A DNA stretch of 64,000 nt from CAZWBR01 sp964632305 (GCA_964632305.1 CAZWBR010000002.1:62001-126000), one strand, 5' to 3'; positions 7,194 to 16,654 are shown, numbered from the stretch's first letter. A program made the numbers and translations. Notes: generated by a model not told the origin, from the letters alone.

Positions 7194-8729
7194 ATGAAAC
7201 CATTCAATCTTCATAAGACGATCGAAGGTGTGTTTGACAAAATGGGTCAATCGATCGATCATTTTGTCCCGGAGTTCATCCCCAAAGAGGTTGGCATAAT
7301 TACAAACCTTTCTGCAGGTATCGTTAAAGTTTCAGGCCTTCCGGGTGTTGGATTCGAAGAACTGTTAAAATTCCCGGGCGAGGTTTACGGCATAGCCTTC
7401 AACGTCGATCAGGAGGAAATCGGGGTTGTTTTACTGGACGAATACTGGCACCTGCATACTGGCGATGAAGTAACCCGGACCGGAAGGGTAATGGACATTC
7501 CAGTCAGTGAAACCATGATCGGAAGAGTCATTAATCCGCTTGGGAAACCTCTTGATGGCTTGGGGAACTATAAATACGAAGAGCGCTTCCCAATTGAAAG
7601 GCCTGCCCCGGCCATTGTTGATCGCGAACCTGTGACGGTCCCGTTGCAAACCGGAATTAAAGTTATCGATGCGGTTATCCCCATAGGGCGCGGGCAACGC
7701 GAATTGATCATGGGTGACCGGCAAACGGGTAAAACGACTATTGCCATTGACACCATTCTGAATCAATACGACCAGAATGTAATTTGTATTTATTGCGCTA
7801 TTGGCCAGCGAGCGGCGAGTGTTGCCAAGGTGATCGCTGAGCTGCAACAAAAAGGAGCGATGAGTTATACGATAGTGATGGTCACCGAAGGAAACGATGC
7901 TCCCGGATTAAATTATATTGCACCCTATGCTGCGACCAGCATTGCCGAATATTTTATGCACAAAGGGAAAGACGTTCTGGTTGTCTATGACGATTTAACC
8001 CATCATGCCCGGGCTTACCGCGAAATATCACTGCTTCTTCACAGACCGCCCGGAAGAGAAGCTTTCCCGGGTGATATCTTTTATATTCATTCACGCTTGC
8101 TGGAACGATCAACCCATTTGCACCGCGACTTGGGAGGAGGATCACTTACAGCCCTTCCAATTGTTGAGACCGAAGCCCAAAACATCTCTGCCTATATTCC
8201 AACAAACCTGATTTCAATTACTGACGGACAAATCTATCTCTCTCCAAATTTATTCGAATTAGGAGTCCTGCCGGCCGTCGATGTCGGTAAATCAGTTTCA
8301 AGGGTCGGCGGAAAGGCCCAAAGGCCAGCTTACCGCTCGGTGGCCGGAACCCTGAAATTGGAATATTCCCAATTTGAAGAATTGGAAACATTTGCCAAGT
8401 TTGGCACCCGCCTTGATGAACATACCTTGAGAATTATCCAACATGGACAACGAATAAGAGCTTGTCTTAAACAGGCCGCTTCCGAACCATTGACCCTATG
8501 GGAACAAATCGTTGTTCTTATGACCTTAACCGAGGGATTATTCGACCAAATCAGGTTATCAGACATGATTGATGCAGAAAAGGCGGTTTATAAAGTTGCC
8601 AGGGAACTTCCCGACGAACTAAAACATAAGTTCGTATTAAATACTGAACTCCATGATGACGATCGGCAATTTATTGTCGGCTCTGTCTGCAAAGCGCTGG
8701 ATCCTTATTTTATTACAAACCATGAGTGA
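7194..8729 (+). CDS. atpA: N-type ATPase subunit alpha
   Basis: Non-catalytic nucleotide-binding subunit alternating with beta. The P-loop GDRQTGKTT and the preceding IPIGRGQRELIMG are intact, as is the VYDDLTHHARAYREISLLL segment and the arginine-finger region SVSRVGGKAQ. Length 511 aa is normal. The first helix, which in F-ATPases binds delta, is still present (LHKTIEGVFDKMGQ), consistent with binding a delta-like domain on AtpF. An AAGGTG site precedes the ATG. The end overlaps atpG by 8 nt. Confidence 0.95.
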   Translation: MKPFNLHKTIEGVFDKMGQSIDHFVPEFIPKEVGIITNLSAGIVKVSGLPGVGFEELLKFPGEVYGIAFNVDQEEIGVVLLDEYWHLHTGDEVTRTGRVMDIPVSETMIGRVINPLGKPLDGLGNYKYEERFPIERPAPAIVDREPVTVPLQTGIKVIDAVIPIGRGQRELIMGDRQTGKTTIAIDTILNQYDQNVICIYCAIGQRAASVAKVIAELQQKGAMSYTIVMVTEGNDAPGLNYIAPYAATSIAEYFMHKGKDVLVVYDDLTHHARAYREISLLLHRPPGREAFPGDIFYIHSRLLERSTHLHRDLGGGSLTALPIVETEAQNISAYIPTNLISITDGQIYLSPNLFELGVLPAVDVGKSVSRVGGKAQRPAYRSVAGTLKLEYSQFEELETFAKFGTRLDEHTLRIIQHGQRIRACLKQAASEPLTLWEQIVVLMTLTEGLFDQIRLSDMIDAEKAVYKVARELPDELKHKFVLNTELHDDDRQFIVGSVCKALDPYFITNHE

Positions 8730-9609
8730 CACGCTTGAAAGTTTAAGACGAAAGATCAGTATTGCCGGAGACCTTGAATCGGTGGTTCACACAATGAAGG
8801 TCCTGGCGGCAACAAATATTTTGCAATACGAGAAAGCGGTTGTTTCATTGGCCGATTTTTACCGGACAGTGGAGCTTGGATTAATGGTCTGTATGCAACA
8901 AATTCGTGATAAGGCCATCGAAGAGGAACTGTCCAAGGAACCAACCGCCGCAGTGGGTGCAGTAGTCTTTGGTTCCGATCAGGGGTTAGTGGGACAGTTC
9001 AATGAATCGCTGGTTGATTATACCGTTAATTCTTTTAAATCTATTTCAGAAAGAAAAAAGTATTGGGTGGTTGGTGAACAAATGAAAACCAAGTTGGAAG
9101 AAACTGGCTTAACAATAGAAGGTCTTTATCCAGTACCTAGTTCAATCCAAACAATTACCCCGCTCATCAGCCAGATATTGTTCGAAAGCGAAGCGCTTCT
9201 GGAATATGGCGAGATCTCCCAGCTTTTTATTTTTTACAACAAACCTGTCCACAGGGTCCTTTATGAACCGGCGATGATGAGACTCTTACCCCTCGATGAA
9301 AATTGGTTCGAAGAGATCGGCTTGAAAAAATGGCCAACCGAAAAAATTCCCGAAGCTTTGAACGGATTCGAAGTTACGCTGAAAAGCCTGATCAGCAACC
9401 ACCTCTTTGTCTCATTGTACAAGGCATGTGCAGAATCGCTGGCCAGCGAAAATGCCAGCAGGCTGGCTTCAATGCAACAAGCAGAAAACAATATAAAAGA
9501 ACTCCTGGAAGAATTGAACAGTTCCTTTCACCGGTTACGCCAAAGTTCAATCGATGAAGAATTATTCGATGTCATCTCCGGGTTCGAGTCTTTATTGGGA
9601 AAGAAATGA
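8722..9609 (+). CDS. atpG: N-type ATPase subunit gamma
   Basis: Central shaft subunit. The N-terminal helix reads TLESLRRKISIAGDLESVVHTMKVLAATN and the C-terminal helix ASRLASMQQAENNIKELLEEL, the two ends that form the rotating coiled coil. The start is the ATG at 8722 overlapping the alpha stop; an open extension upstream lies inside alpha and is not plausible. 295 aa is normal. Last gene of the operon. Confidence 0.92.
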   Translation: MSDTLESLRRKISIAGDLESVVHTMKVLAATNILQYEKAVVSLADFYRTVELGLMVCMQQIRDKAIEEELSKEPTAAVGAVVFGSDQGLVGQFNESLVDYTVNSFKSISERKKYWVVGEQMKTKLEETGLTIEGLYPVPSSIQTITPLISQILFESEALLEYGEISQLFIFYNKPVHRVLYEPAMMRLLPLDENWFEEIGLKKWPTEKIPEALNGFEVTLKSLISNHLFVSLYKACAESLASENASRLASMQQAENNIKELLEELNSSFHRLRQSSIDEELFDVISGFESLLGKK

Positions 9610-9657
9610 CTCTCCTTCTTTTTTTTCGTTGTCCCCGAATATCCGGAAAAAACATTT

Positions 9658-9714
9658 AGGCTTAACCCGTGGTCCGATCATCTGCCGGGAAGCGTATTGG
9701 ACCCGGATAAGCCT
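9658..9714. repeat. Imperfect inverted repeat after the N-ATPase operon
   Basis: AGGCTTAACCCGTGGTCC (9658-9675) pairs imperfectly with GGACCCGGATAAGCCT (9699-9714). No T run follows, so it may be a rho-assisted 3' end or mRNA-stabilising hairpin rather than an intrinsic terminator. Confidence 0.4.
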
Positions 9715-9874
9715 CCGGGAAAGTTCTTCATAACAACCTTAATTTGGAAAGTCATCCGGAATTTGAAAATCCGGAAATACATCTTCCCGATTATTTCATT
9801 AAACAAAATGAGATAAATAAATGTTAACCTGTAAATAATCAGTAACAGTTCAGATTTAATCCGAATACAAAACC

Positions 9875-10411
9875 ATGCGAACAATAGAACTAACCACGAT
9901 ACTTCTGATAACCATTTTATTGACCGGGTGCAAAACCCAAAATAATTCTGCGATGATCGATAAAACGACGGTGTCTACCCTTGAATTAGGCCAGTACCTC
10001 GGTAAATGGTATGAAATTGCACGATTTCAACATTCCTTTGAAAAAGATCTTGTGGGAGTCACGGCAACTTACTCGCTCAGAGAAGACGGGAAAATCAGTG
10101 TCTTGAATCAAGGTTATTATCGATCTCTGGATGGAAAATTAAAAACGGCTGAAGGTAAGGCGAAAAGAAGTAACCCCAATGAGCCAGGAAAGTTTAAAGT
10201 CGCATTCTTTCTCTTTTTCTATGCCGACTATAACGTTCTTGAACTGGATGAGAAATACCAATGGGCCCTTATCGGGAGTTCAACCCCCAACTATTTATGG
10301 ATTCTCAGCCGGACACCTCATATTTCGGAAGAACTGTACAATGAACTGGTCGGTAGAGCACAAAAACGAGGATACGATATCGACAAACTTTACAGAGTCC
10401 CGCAGAATTAA
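9875..10411 (+). CDS. blc: Outer-membrane lipoprotein lipocalin (Blc-like)
   Basis: Small lipid-binding beta-barrel anchored in the membrane. Signal peptide with lipobox LLTGC (Cys19). The lipocalin hallmark is GKWYEIARF near residues 45-53, and the later WILSRTPHISEELYNELVGRA matches the conserved C-terminal strand/helix region of bacterial Blc. At 178 aa it is the normal length. Bacterial lipocalins bind lysophospholipids or fatty acids and are linked to membrane stress; the exact ligand cannot be seen. Confidence 0.9.
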   Translation: MRTIELTTILLITILLTGCKTQNNSAMIDKTTVSTLELGQYLGKWYEIARFQHSFEKDLVGVTATYSLREDGKISVLNQGYYRSLDGKLKTAEGKAKRSNPNEPGKFKVAFFLFFYADYNVLELDEKYQWALIGSSTPNYLWILSRTPHISEELYNELVGRAQKRGYDIDKLYRVPQN

Positions 10412-10486
10412 TTAAACCCGATTGAAGGAATCTTCAACCCGAAAAACCTCGTCTACTCTCCCCCACCTCGACCAGCCCTCCCAAAT

Positions 10487-10517
10487 TTTGCTCCTGCTGA
10501 ATTTTCTTATACTTTTG
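10487..10517 (+). promoter_or_regulatory. Bacteroidota-type promoter of prfC
   Basis: TTTG at 10487-10490 and TACTTTTG at 10510-10517 with exactly 19 nt between them, the textbook TTTG-N19-TAnnTTTG arrangement of the primary sigma factor of this phylum. The ATG of prfC is at 10536, so the leader is very short. Confidence 0.75.
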
Positions 10518-10535
10518 CAGTCTTAATTTGAAACG

Positions 10536-12110
10536 ATGGGCTTAAACGAGGAAATATTACGCCGGCGGACCTTTGGCATTGTCAGTCACCCGGATGCGGG
10601 GAAAACAACATTAACCGAAAAACTGCTGTTATTCGGAGGGGCTATCCGGGTTGCGGGTGCGGTAAAGAGCAACAAGATAAAAAAAGGGGCAACCTCCGAC
10701 TTCATGGAGATCGAACGCCAGCGCGGCATTTCAGTCGCCACATCGGTGATGGGATTCGAGTATGAAGGATATAAAGTAAATATCCTCGATACGCCCGGTC
10801 ACCAGGATTTTCAGGAAGATACTTTCCGAACCCTGACAGCCGTCGATAGCGTAATTATCGTGATCGATGCCGCCAAAGGGGTTGAACCGCAAACCGAAAA
10901 ACTGATGAACGTTTGCCGGATGCGCAAAACACCGGTAATCGTTTTTATCAATAAAATGGACCGCCCATCCGGCGACACCTTCGACCTGCTCGATGATATT
11001 GAAAAACAGCTTCTGATTAAGGTAAGACCATTAAGCTGGCCGATTAATAACGGACCCGATTTTAAAGGGGTTTACAATATTTTTGATCAAAGTTTGCAGC
11101 TTTTCGATCCAAGTATTACTGAAATACAGGAAGGGATCCGGTTCAGCGATATCAATCATCCCGATCTGGAAAATTATATCGGCAATGACGCGGAAACGTT
11201 ACGCGAAGATCTGGAGATGGTCGAAGGGATATACCCTGATTTCCATGTCAACCAGTATCTTGCAGGTGAACTCGCTCCTGTATTCTTCGGAAGTGCCCTA
11301 TACAATTTCGGGGTACAGGAACTGCTCAACGCCTTCGTAAAAATTGCTCCCTCGCCCAGACCGAAGATGTCGGAAGAACGTTTGGTTCTTCCCCAGGAAG
11401 ACGCCTTTACCGGATTTGTCTTTAAAATTCATGCCAATATTGATCCCAACCACCGAAGCAGGATCGCCTTCGTGAAAATATGCTCCGGAAAGTTCGAACG
11501 CAATAAGAACTACCGTCATATACGCTTGGGAAAGACCTTTAAATACTCCAGCCCTACCGCCTTTATGGCCGATAAGAAAGAGGTCATCGACGAAGCCTTC
11601 CCCGGTGATATTATCGGGATCCCCGACACCGGCAACTTCGTGATCGGCGACACGCTGACCGAAGGTGAAATGCTTCATTACAAAGGTATTCCCTCGTTCT
11701 CGCCCGAAATCTTCCGGTATATCGAGAATGCCGATCCGATGAAATCGAAACAGTTGGCCAAAGGAATCGACCAGCTAATGGACGAAGGTGTTGCTCAGTT
11801 GTTTACCAGCTCACTCAATGGCCGTAAAATCATTGGGACCGTTGGAGCATTACAGTTTGAAGTGATCGAATACCGCCTCGAGCATGAGTATAGCGCCAAA
11901 TGTCGCTGGGAAACATTGCCCCTTTATAAGGCATGTTGGATCGAAAGCGATGATCAGGCTCAGCTGGCCGATTTCAAAAGACGGAAATACAACAAAATGG
12001 CTATTGATAAACAAGAACGCGATGTTTTCCTTGCCGACTCTTCCTTTATTCTGGATATGGCTCAGCGCGATTTCCCGAAAATCAAATTCCATTTTACCTC
12101 CGAATTCTAA
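10536..12110 (+). CDS. prfC: Peptide chain release factor 3
   Basis: Translational GTPase that recycles RF1/RF2 after peptide release. G1 is SHPDAGKTTLTEK near the N-terminus, preceded by RRTFGIV, and G3 is DTPGHQDF. The effector region GATSDFMEIERQRGISVATSV is typical of RF3 and separates it from EF-G. Length 524 aa is standard. It is followed after 18 nt by the reductase gene, probably on the same transcript. Confidence 0.95.
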   Translation: MGLNEEILRRRTFGIVSHPDAGKTTLTEKLLLFGGAIRVAGAVKSNKIKKGATSDFMEIERQRGISVATSVMGFEYEGYKVNILDTPGHQDFQEDTFRTLTAVDSVIIVIDAAKGVEPQTEKLMNVCRMRKTPVIVFINKMDRPSGDTFDLLDDIEKQLLIKVRPLSWPINNGPDFKGVYNIFDQSLQLFDPSITEIQEGIRFSDINHPDLENYIGNDAETLREDLEMVEGIYPDFHVNQYLAGELAPVFFGSALYNFGVQELLNAFVKIAPSPRPKMSEERLVLPQEDAFTGFVFKIHANIDPNHRSRIAFVKICSGKFERNKNYRHIRLGKTFKYSSPTAFMADKKEVIDEAFPGDIIGIPDTGNFVIGDTLTEGEMLHYKGIPSFSPEIFRYIENADPMKSKQLAKGIDQLMDEGVAQLFTSSLNGRKIIGTVGALQFEVIEYRLEHEYSAKCRWETLPLYKACWIESDDQAQLADFKRRKYNKMAIDKQERDVFLADSSFILDMAQRDFPKIKFHFTSEF

Positions 12111-12128
12111 TCGCTAAAAAGCAGAAGG

Positions 12129-13046
12129 ATGGCGCTAAAATATGCAGTGATCGGGACTGGTGCTTTGGGAGGTTTTTATGGAGGAATGTTAGCCCGGGCA
12201 GGTAAAGAGGTTCATTTTCTTTTCAACAGCGATTATCAGTTCGTATCGGAAAACGGGTTAAAAATTGATTCCATCAGCGGTGACTTCCATCTGCATAAAG
12301 TTTTAGCCTACCGCTCCGCCTCGGCCATGCCCAAATGCGACGTCATATTGGTCTGTTTGAAAACGACCAACAACGGCTTACTTCAGGAGTTGTTATCGCC
12401 CTTGTTGCATCAGGACTCTCTGGTCATCCTGATCCAGAACGGTCTGGAAATAGAGAAGGATCTTTCACTATCATTTCCCGATCTCTCTATCGCGGGAGGT
12501 CTGGCTTTTATCTGTTCCAGCAAGTTAGGTCCGGGGCATATCGCCCACCAGGATTATGGCAAATTGACCATTGGCCTTTATCAGGGCGATCATCAAAATG
12601 TGCTGCAACAAGTTTGTGCCGACTTCAACGAAGCCAATGTTCCAGCCGATTTCTCTCACGACCTGATGAAATCAAGATGGCAAAAACTGGTTTGGAACAT
12701 CCCCTTCAACGGAATGACCGTTGTTCTGAATACGACGACCGACCGATTAATCAATAATCCACACACCCGCCAACTGGTCTATGATTTGATGATGGAGGTG
12801 ATTCACGGAGCCAATCACTGCGGAGTCCATGTCGATCATAATTTTGCCCATAAAATGATGGAACTAACCGAAAACATGACCCCCTATGCACCAAGCATGA
12901 AGCTGGATTTCGATTACCGACGCCCCATGGAAATTGACTATATCTATTCCCGACCGGTCAAGGTAGCTTTCGAGGCAGGTTATGAAATGAAGAAAGTTTC
13001 AATGCTCGAAAAACAGTTACGTTTCATTCAGCAACAATTTGCCTGA
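12129..13046 (+). CDS. panE: 2-dehydropantoate 2-reductase family protein
   Basis: NAD(P)-dependent reductase of the ketopantoate reductase family, which makes pantoate for coenzyme A. The N-terminal Rossmann motif is IGTGALGGFYGGMLA; the catalytic-type lysine and asparagine of the C-terminal domain are seen in KSRWQKLVWNIPFN. Length 305 aa is typical. The family contains many paralogues with other substrates, and there is no pan gene next to it, so the pantothenate role is likely but not certain. Confidence 0.8.
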   Translation: MALKYAVIGTGALGGFYGGMLARAGKEVHFLFNSDYQFVSENGLKIDSISGDFHLHKVLAYRSASAMPKCDVILVCLKTTNNGLLQELLSPLLHQDSLVILIQNGLEIEKDLSLSFPDLSIAGGLAFICSSKLGPGHIAHQDYGKLTIGLYQGDHQNVLQQVCADFNEANVPADFSHDLMKSRWQKLVWNIPFNGMTVVLNTTTDRLINNPHTRQLVYDLMMEVIHGANHCGVHVDHNFAHKMMELTENMTPYAPSMKLDFDYRRPMEIDYIYSRPVKVAFEAGYEMKKVSMLEKQLRFIQQQFA

Positions 13047-13134
13047 AATCCTTTCTAATTTCCCGGGACCTGACTCATTAATCAATTGTCAAAAATCTTG
13101 GTAATTGATTCCTGATACTTGATTTATGAATTTG

Positions 13135-13142
13135 TATTTTTG
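13135..13142 (+). promoter_or_regulatory. Putative -7 box of mutS2
   Basis: TATTTTTG, an exact TAnnTTTG match, 21 nt before the mutS2 ATG. No TTTG at 19 nt upstream was seen. Confidence 0.45.
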
Positions 13143-13162
13143 CGATGTAATGTAAACAGAAA

Positions 13163-15646
13163 ATGGAGATCTACCCTTCTAATTTTGAAAATAAGATTGG
13201 CTTCGACAAGATACGCGAATTACTGAAATCGCGATGCCTTAGCTCACTGGGCAAGGAATTGGCCGACGAATGCAATTTCGTTACCGATCCTGCTGAGATT
13301 GAACGTATGCTTGACGAAACCACAGAATTTATGCAAATTATCCGTGAAGGACTGAACTTCCCTACCGGCTATTTTGTCGATATGCGCGCGGCGTTGCAAA
13401 AATCAAAATTAGTAGGCGCTTTTCTCGATGTTACCGAATTGTTCGATCTGAAACGCTCGCTGGAAACAATCCGGTCTATCGTCCTGTTTTTCAAAGACAA
13501 GGACGAAGAAATCTTTCCCCGCCTGCGTTATATCGTCCGCGATGTCCAACTCTTCCCTTTTATCTACGACCGTATCGACCAGATCATTACCAAACACGGA
13601 CTGATCAAGGATAATGCGTCGCCGGAACTGGCCCAGATCCGGCGGGAAATCTTTTCGTTACAGTCGAATATCTCCAAGGTCATGAATTCGATCCTGAAGA
13701 AAGTTCAGGCTGAAGGATTGGTCGAGAAAGATGTCACCATCTCGATCCGTGACGGAAGGGCTGTTATACCGGTCCTGGCGGCCAACAAACGAAAGATCAA
13801 AGGCATTATTCATGATGAATCGGCAACAGGCCGAACGGCCTATGTCGAACCTGAAGAGATTGTCGAAACCAACAACCGGATCAGGGAACTGGAATCGGCC
13901 GAGAAACGGGAAATCATCCGCATCCTCACCCGCTTTACCGACGATATTCGCCCTTATGCCGACGATATCGCCTATTGCTACGAAGTATTAGCCATACTCG
14001 ATTTTATCCGCGCCAAGGCCATCTGGTCCATCGACAGCCATTCGGTGAAACCATTGCTCTCCAGCCAGCCGGAACTCGACTGGATTGAAGCGCGTCATCC
14101 CTTATTACAAATCAATCTGGCCAAAGAAAAACGACCGATTGTCCCGTTAGATATCCGTTTGAACGAGAAGGACCGAATCCTGCTCATCTCGGGTCCGAAC
14201 GCCGGCGGTAAATCGGTTTGTTTAAAGACAGTGGGCCTGTTGCAATATACGCTCCAGTGCGGAATCCCGGTCCCTCTCCACGTCGACAGCAAAGCAGGTT
14301 TCTTTGAAAAAATATTTATCGATATTGGCGACGACCAATCGCTCGACAATGACCTGAGTACCTACAGTTCCCACCTGATCAATATGAAATTCTTTGTCAG
14401 GAACTGCTCCTCTGACTCTCTGGTCCTGATCGACGAGTTTGGTACCGGTACCGAACCGATGTTGGGTGGGGCTATCGCTGAAGCAATTTTGAATAAGATG
14501 AACCAAATGGGAACATTTGGCGTGATCACGACCCACTATACCAACCTGAAGCATTTCGCCTCCTCAGCTCCCGGCATCGTGAACGGGGCGATGATGTACG
14601 ATCAGCATCGGATGGAACCGCTCTTCCAATTACAGATCGGAAAGCCGGGAAGCTCATTCGCCTTCGAGATCGCCCGGAAGATCGGCCTTCCGGAAGATAT
14701 CCTTCAGGAAGCCACGGAAAAAATCGGAAAAGACCATATCAATTTCGACAAACACCTGCGCGATATCGTCCGCGACAAACGTTACTGGGAATCGAAACGG
14801 CAAAACATCCGTCAGGTAGAGAAACAACTGGAAGAGCTGGCCGAGAATTACCAGAGTAACCTTTCGGAAACCAAAGACCTGCGTAAGGAAATTATCGCGA
14901 AAGCGAAGAAAGAGGCCGAAGAAATGTTAGCCAGTTCGAACCGGATAATTGAACAAACCATCCGGGAAATTAAGGAGGCTGCCGCAGAAAAAGAACGGAC
15001 CCAGGAAGCCCGAAAGAAGCTGACCGAGTTTAAAGAGGCTGTTTTACAAAAAGATACAGAAGAAGACGAACGCATCCATCGAAAGATGGAAAAACTGCGT
15101 CAGAAAGAGGAACAACGCAGTCGGAAACCCATCAAACCCGAAGCCCCCAAGAGTGCCCCGGTTCAGAAGAAAGCTATCGGCGAAATTCTGGTTGGCGATT
15201 GGGTAAGGCTGAAAGGTCAGGAAACGCCCGGTGAAGTACTCGAAATAAAAGGCGACCATCTCACCGTTGCCTTTGGTCAGCTGCGTTCTGTCGTAAAACG
15301 CGATAAAGTGGAACAGGTTTCGCATAATGAGCTGAAGCGATCAAAGGCAGAAAATAAAACCCTTGCACGGATCAACCAGGAAATCAACGACAAAAAACTG
15401 AATTTCAAACCCAGGATCGATGTCAGGGGGCTGCGCGCCGAAGAGGGATTGCAAAAAGTGATCGATTTTATCGATGAAGCCGTCATGGTCGAAGCTCACG
15501 AATTACATATCCTTCACGGGAAAGGCAACGGAATCCTGCGCGAACTGATCCGTAATTACCTGAGGACAGAACCCGCGGTTAAAAGCTGCCGCGACGAACA
15601 CGTCCAGTTCGGAGGAGCAGGGATCACAGTCGTGGAATTAAAATAA
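13163..15646 (+). CDS. mutS2: MutS2 family ATPase with Smr nuclease domain
   Basis: MutS paralogue lacking the mismatch-recognition domain. It acts on branched DNA, suppressing recombination, and in some bacteria splits collided ribosomes. Core domain about residues 1-310, ABC-type ATPase about 310-530 with Walker A ISGPNAGGKS and Walker B LVLIDEFGTGTEP, then a long charged coiled coil (about 530-660) and a C-terminal Smr domain (about 750-827) with HGKGNGILR, the catalytic-type motif. Length 827 aa is usual for the phylum. Monocistronic. Confidence 0.95.
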   Translation: MEIYPSNFENKIGFDKIRELLKSRCLSSLGKELADECNFVTDPAEIERMLDETTEFMQIIREGLNFPTGYFVDMRAALQKSKLVGAFLDVTELFDLKRSLETIRSIVLFFKDKDEEIFPRLRYIVRDVQLFPFIYDRIDQIITKHGLIKDNASPELAQIRREIFSLQSNISKVMNSILKKVQAEGLVEKDVTISIRDGRAVIPVLAANKRKIKGIIHDESATGRTAYVEPEEIVETNNRIRELESAEKREIIRILTRFTDDIRPYADDIAYCYEVLAILDFIRAKAIWSIDSHSVKPLLSSQPELDWIEARHPLLQINLAKEKRPIVPLDIRLNEKDRILLISGPNAGGKSVCLKTVGLLQYTLQCGIPVPLHVDSKAGFFEKIFIDIGDDQSLDNDLSTYSSHLINMKFFVRNCSSDSLVLIDEFGTGTEPMLGGAIAEAILNKMNQMGTFGVITTHYTNLKHFASSAPGIVNGAMMYDQHRMEPLFQLQIGKPGSSFAFEIARKIGLPEDILQEATEKIGKDHINFDKHLRDIVRDKRYWESKRQNIRQVEKQLEELAENYQSNLSETKDLRKEIIAKAKKEAEEMLASSNRIIEQTIREIKEAAAEKERTQEARKKLTEFKEAVLQKDTEEDERIHRKMEKLRQKEEQRSRKPIKPEAPKSAPVQKKAIGEILVGDWVRLKGQETPGEVLEIKGDHLTVAFGQLRSVVKRDKVEQVSHNELKRSKAENKTLARINQEINDKKLNFKPRIDVRGLRAEEGLQKVIDFIDEAVMVEAHELHILHGKGNGILRELIRNYLRTEPAVKSCRDEHVQFGGAGITVVELK

Positions 15647-15680
15647 GTTCCTTCTCGATTATTTAAACTGCGGAAAATGT

Positions 15681-15713
15681 AAAAAAACGGGGGAATAGCT
15701 TAAACTATTCCCC
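15681..15713 (-). terminator. Intrinsic terminator overlapping the end of the cytidylate-kinase-like gene
   Basis: On the minus strand GGGGAATAG, a 6-nt loop and CTATTCCCC are followed by CG and seven T. The stop codon of the minus gene (15700-15702) lies inside the hairpin loop, so the terminator is embedded in the last codons. It also faces the end of mutS2. Confidence 0.85.
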
Positions 15714-16404
15714 TGTTCCTTAAAATATTTACAATTGCATCCACGATATGATCATCGAGCATGGTGGAGTAGTTGAACACGACATCGAAATCGGTGTTGT
15801 TCACTTTCCGTCCGGCCACATGTTCCACAAAGAGGTCGCGCTGCTTATCGATACTAAGTACATAATCCCGGGCATCGACATAGTTCATGTTACTGATCTG
15901 CATGATCCGGTTCACCCGCCAATCGAGCGGGGCCTGCAGTTTAACGGACAACCTGTTTTGTATCCCTTGCGAAAAGATCTCCGCACCACGTCCCACGATA
16001 ATATAATGTCCTTCCTGGGCAAAGCTTTTAATCACCTGTCCAACCGTATTGATCACCTCAAAATCGGCAGCATCGTAGACCTTTTCAGTTGAAAAAGCCG
16101 TGGTCACCTCCTGAATCGGGATTTTCTTCTCGGCCAGAAAAACATTTTTCACCTTATCGGGATTCATCTCCAGTTCCCGGGCAGCCTCTTCAATAATCTC
16201 CTTGCTCACCCATCGCCATTCCACATCGGTTTTGGTATCCGATTTGAAGCTGTATCCTGTTAAAATCTTAGCCAGCTTGGTGGCAATCCGCTTGGCCGAA
16301 CAGCCACACTCCCTGGAAATGGTAATAACAGGTCCGAAGTTTTGCAACTCCTTAGTTCCTAAGCCTGTTTTCAATTCAGAGAAATCAGTAAATTGATTTT
16401 TCAC
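15700..16404 (-). CDS. Cytidylate kinase-like family protein
   Basis: P-loop kinase-like fold of the cytidylate-kinase-like family (AAA_26 type), common in anaerobes and Bacteroidota beside the true CMP kinase. Visible: VITISRECGCSAKRIATKLA where the P-loop would be, though Cys-Gly-Cys-Ser-Ala-Lys replaces a standard GxxGxGK; IIVGRGAEIF; and the LID-type segment RVNRIMQISNMNYVDARDYVLSIDKQR. Length 234 aa. The substrate is not established for the family. The last codons lie in the terminator hairpin. Confidence 0.75.
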   Translation of the reverse strand: MKNQFTDFSELKTGLGTKELQNFGPVITISRECGCSAKRIATKLAKILTGYSFKSDTKTDVEWRWVSKEIIEEAARELEMNPDKVKNVFLAEKKIPIQEVTTAFSTEKVYDAADFEVINTVGQVIKSFAQEGHYIIVGRGAEIFSQGIQNRLSVKLQAPLDWRVNRIMQISNMNYVDARDYVLSIDKQRDLFVEHVAGRKVNNTDFDVVFNYSTMLDDHIVDAIVNILRNRGIV

Positions 16405-16457
16405 AGTTTAAATATTTTAAGGTTCAACAATAGTTCGAAACTTCGTTAGAATAGTCG

Positions 16458-16491
16458 GTATGCACTGTTTTCAATCAGTATAGCACTGTTT
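16458..16491. repeat. Direct repeat upstream of the cytidylate-kinase-like gene
   Basis: GTATGCACTGTTT (16458-16470) and GTATAGCACTGTTT (16478-16491) lie 54-87 nt before the gene start, about two helical turns apart. This is a possible regulator-binding pair; nothing more supports it. Confidence 0.35.
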
Positions 16492-16654
16492 AAATATAAT
16501 GTTTGCTTTCAAACAAAACAACACTCCGTACAATTTTATTGCCGCTTTGCTTACTGGTCCATCCGTCCGGCAAAATCGATGAACAGTCAGGTCTCCTCTC
16601 TGCTCCTACTCCGGGTTAAAGCCCAATTTTACCCATAGTATTCATGTACTATAT

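Noticed and set aside
2886..9609. Ordinary F-type ATP synthase operon
   Set aside because: Gene order, AtpQ and AtpR, long b and missing delta do not fit the usual F-ATPase operon.
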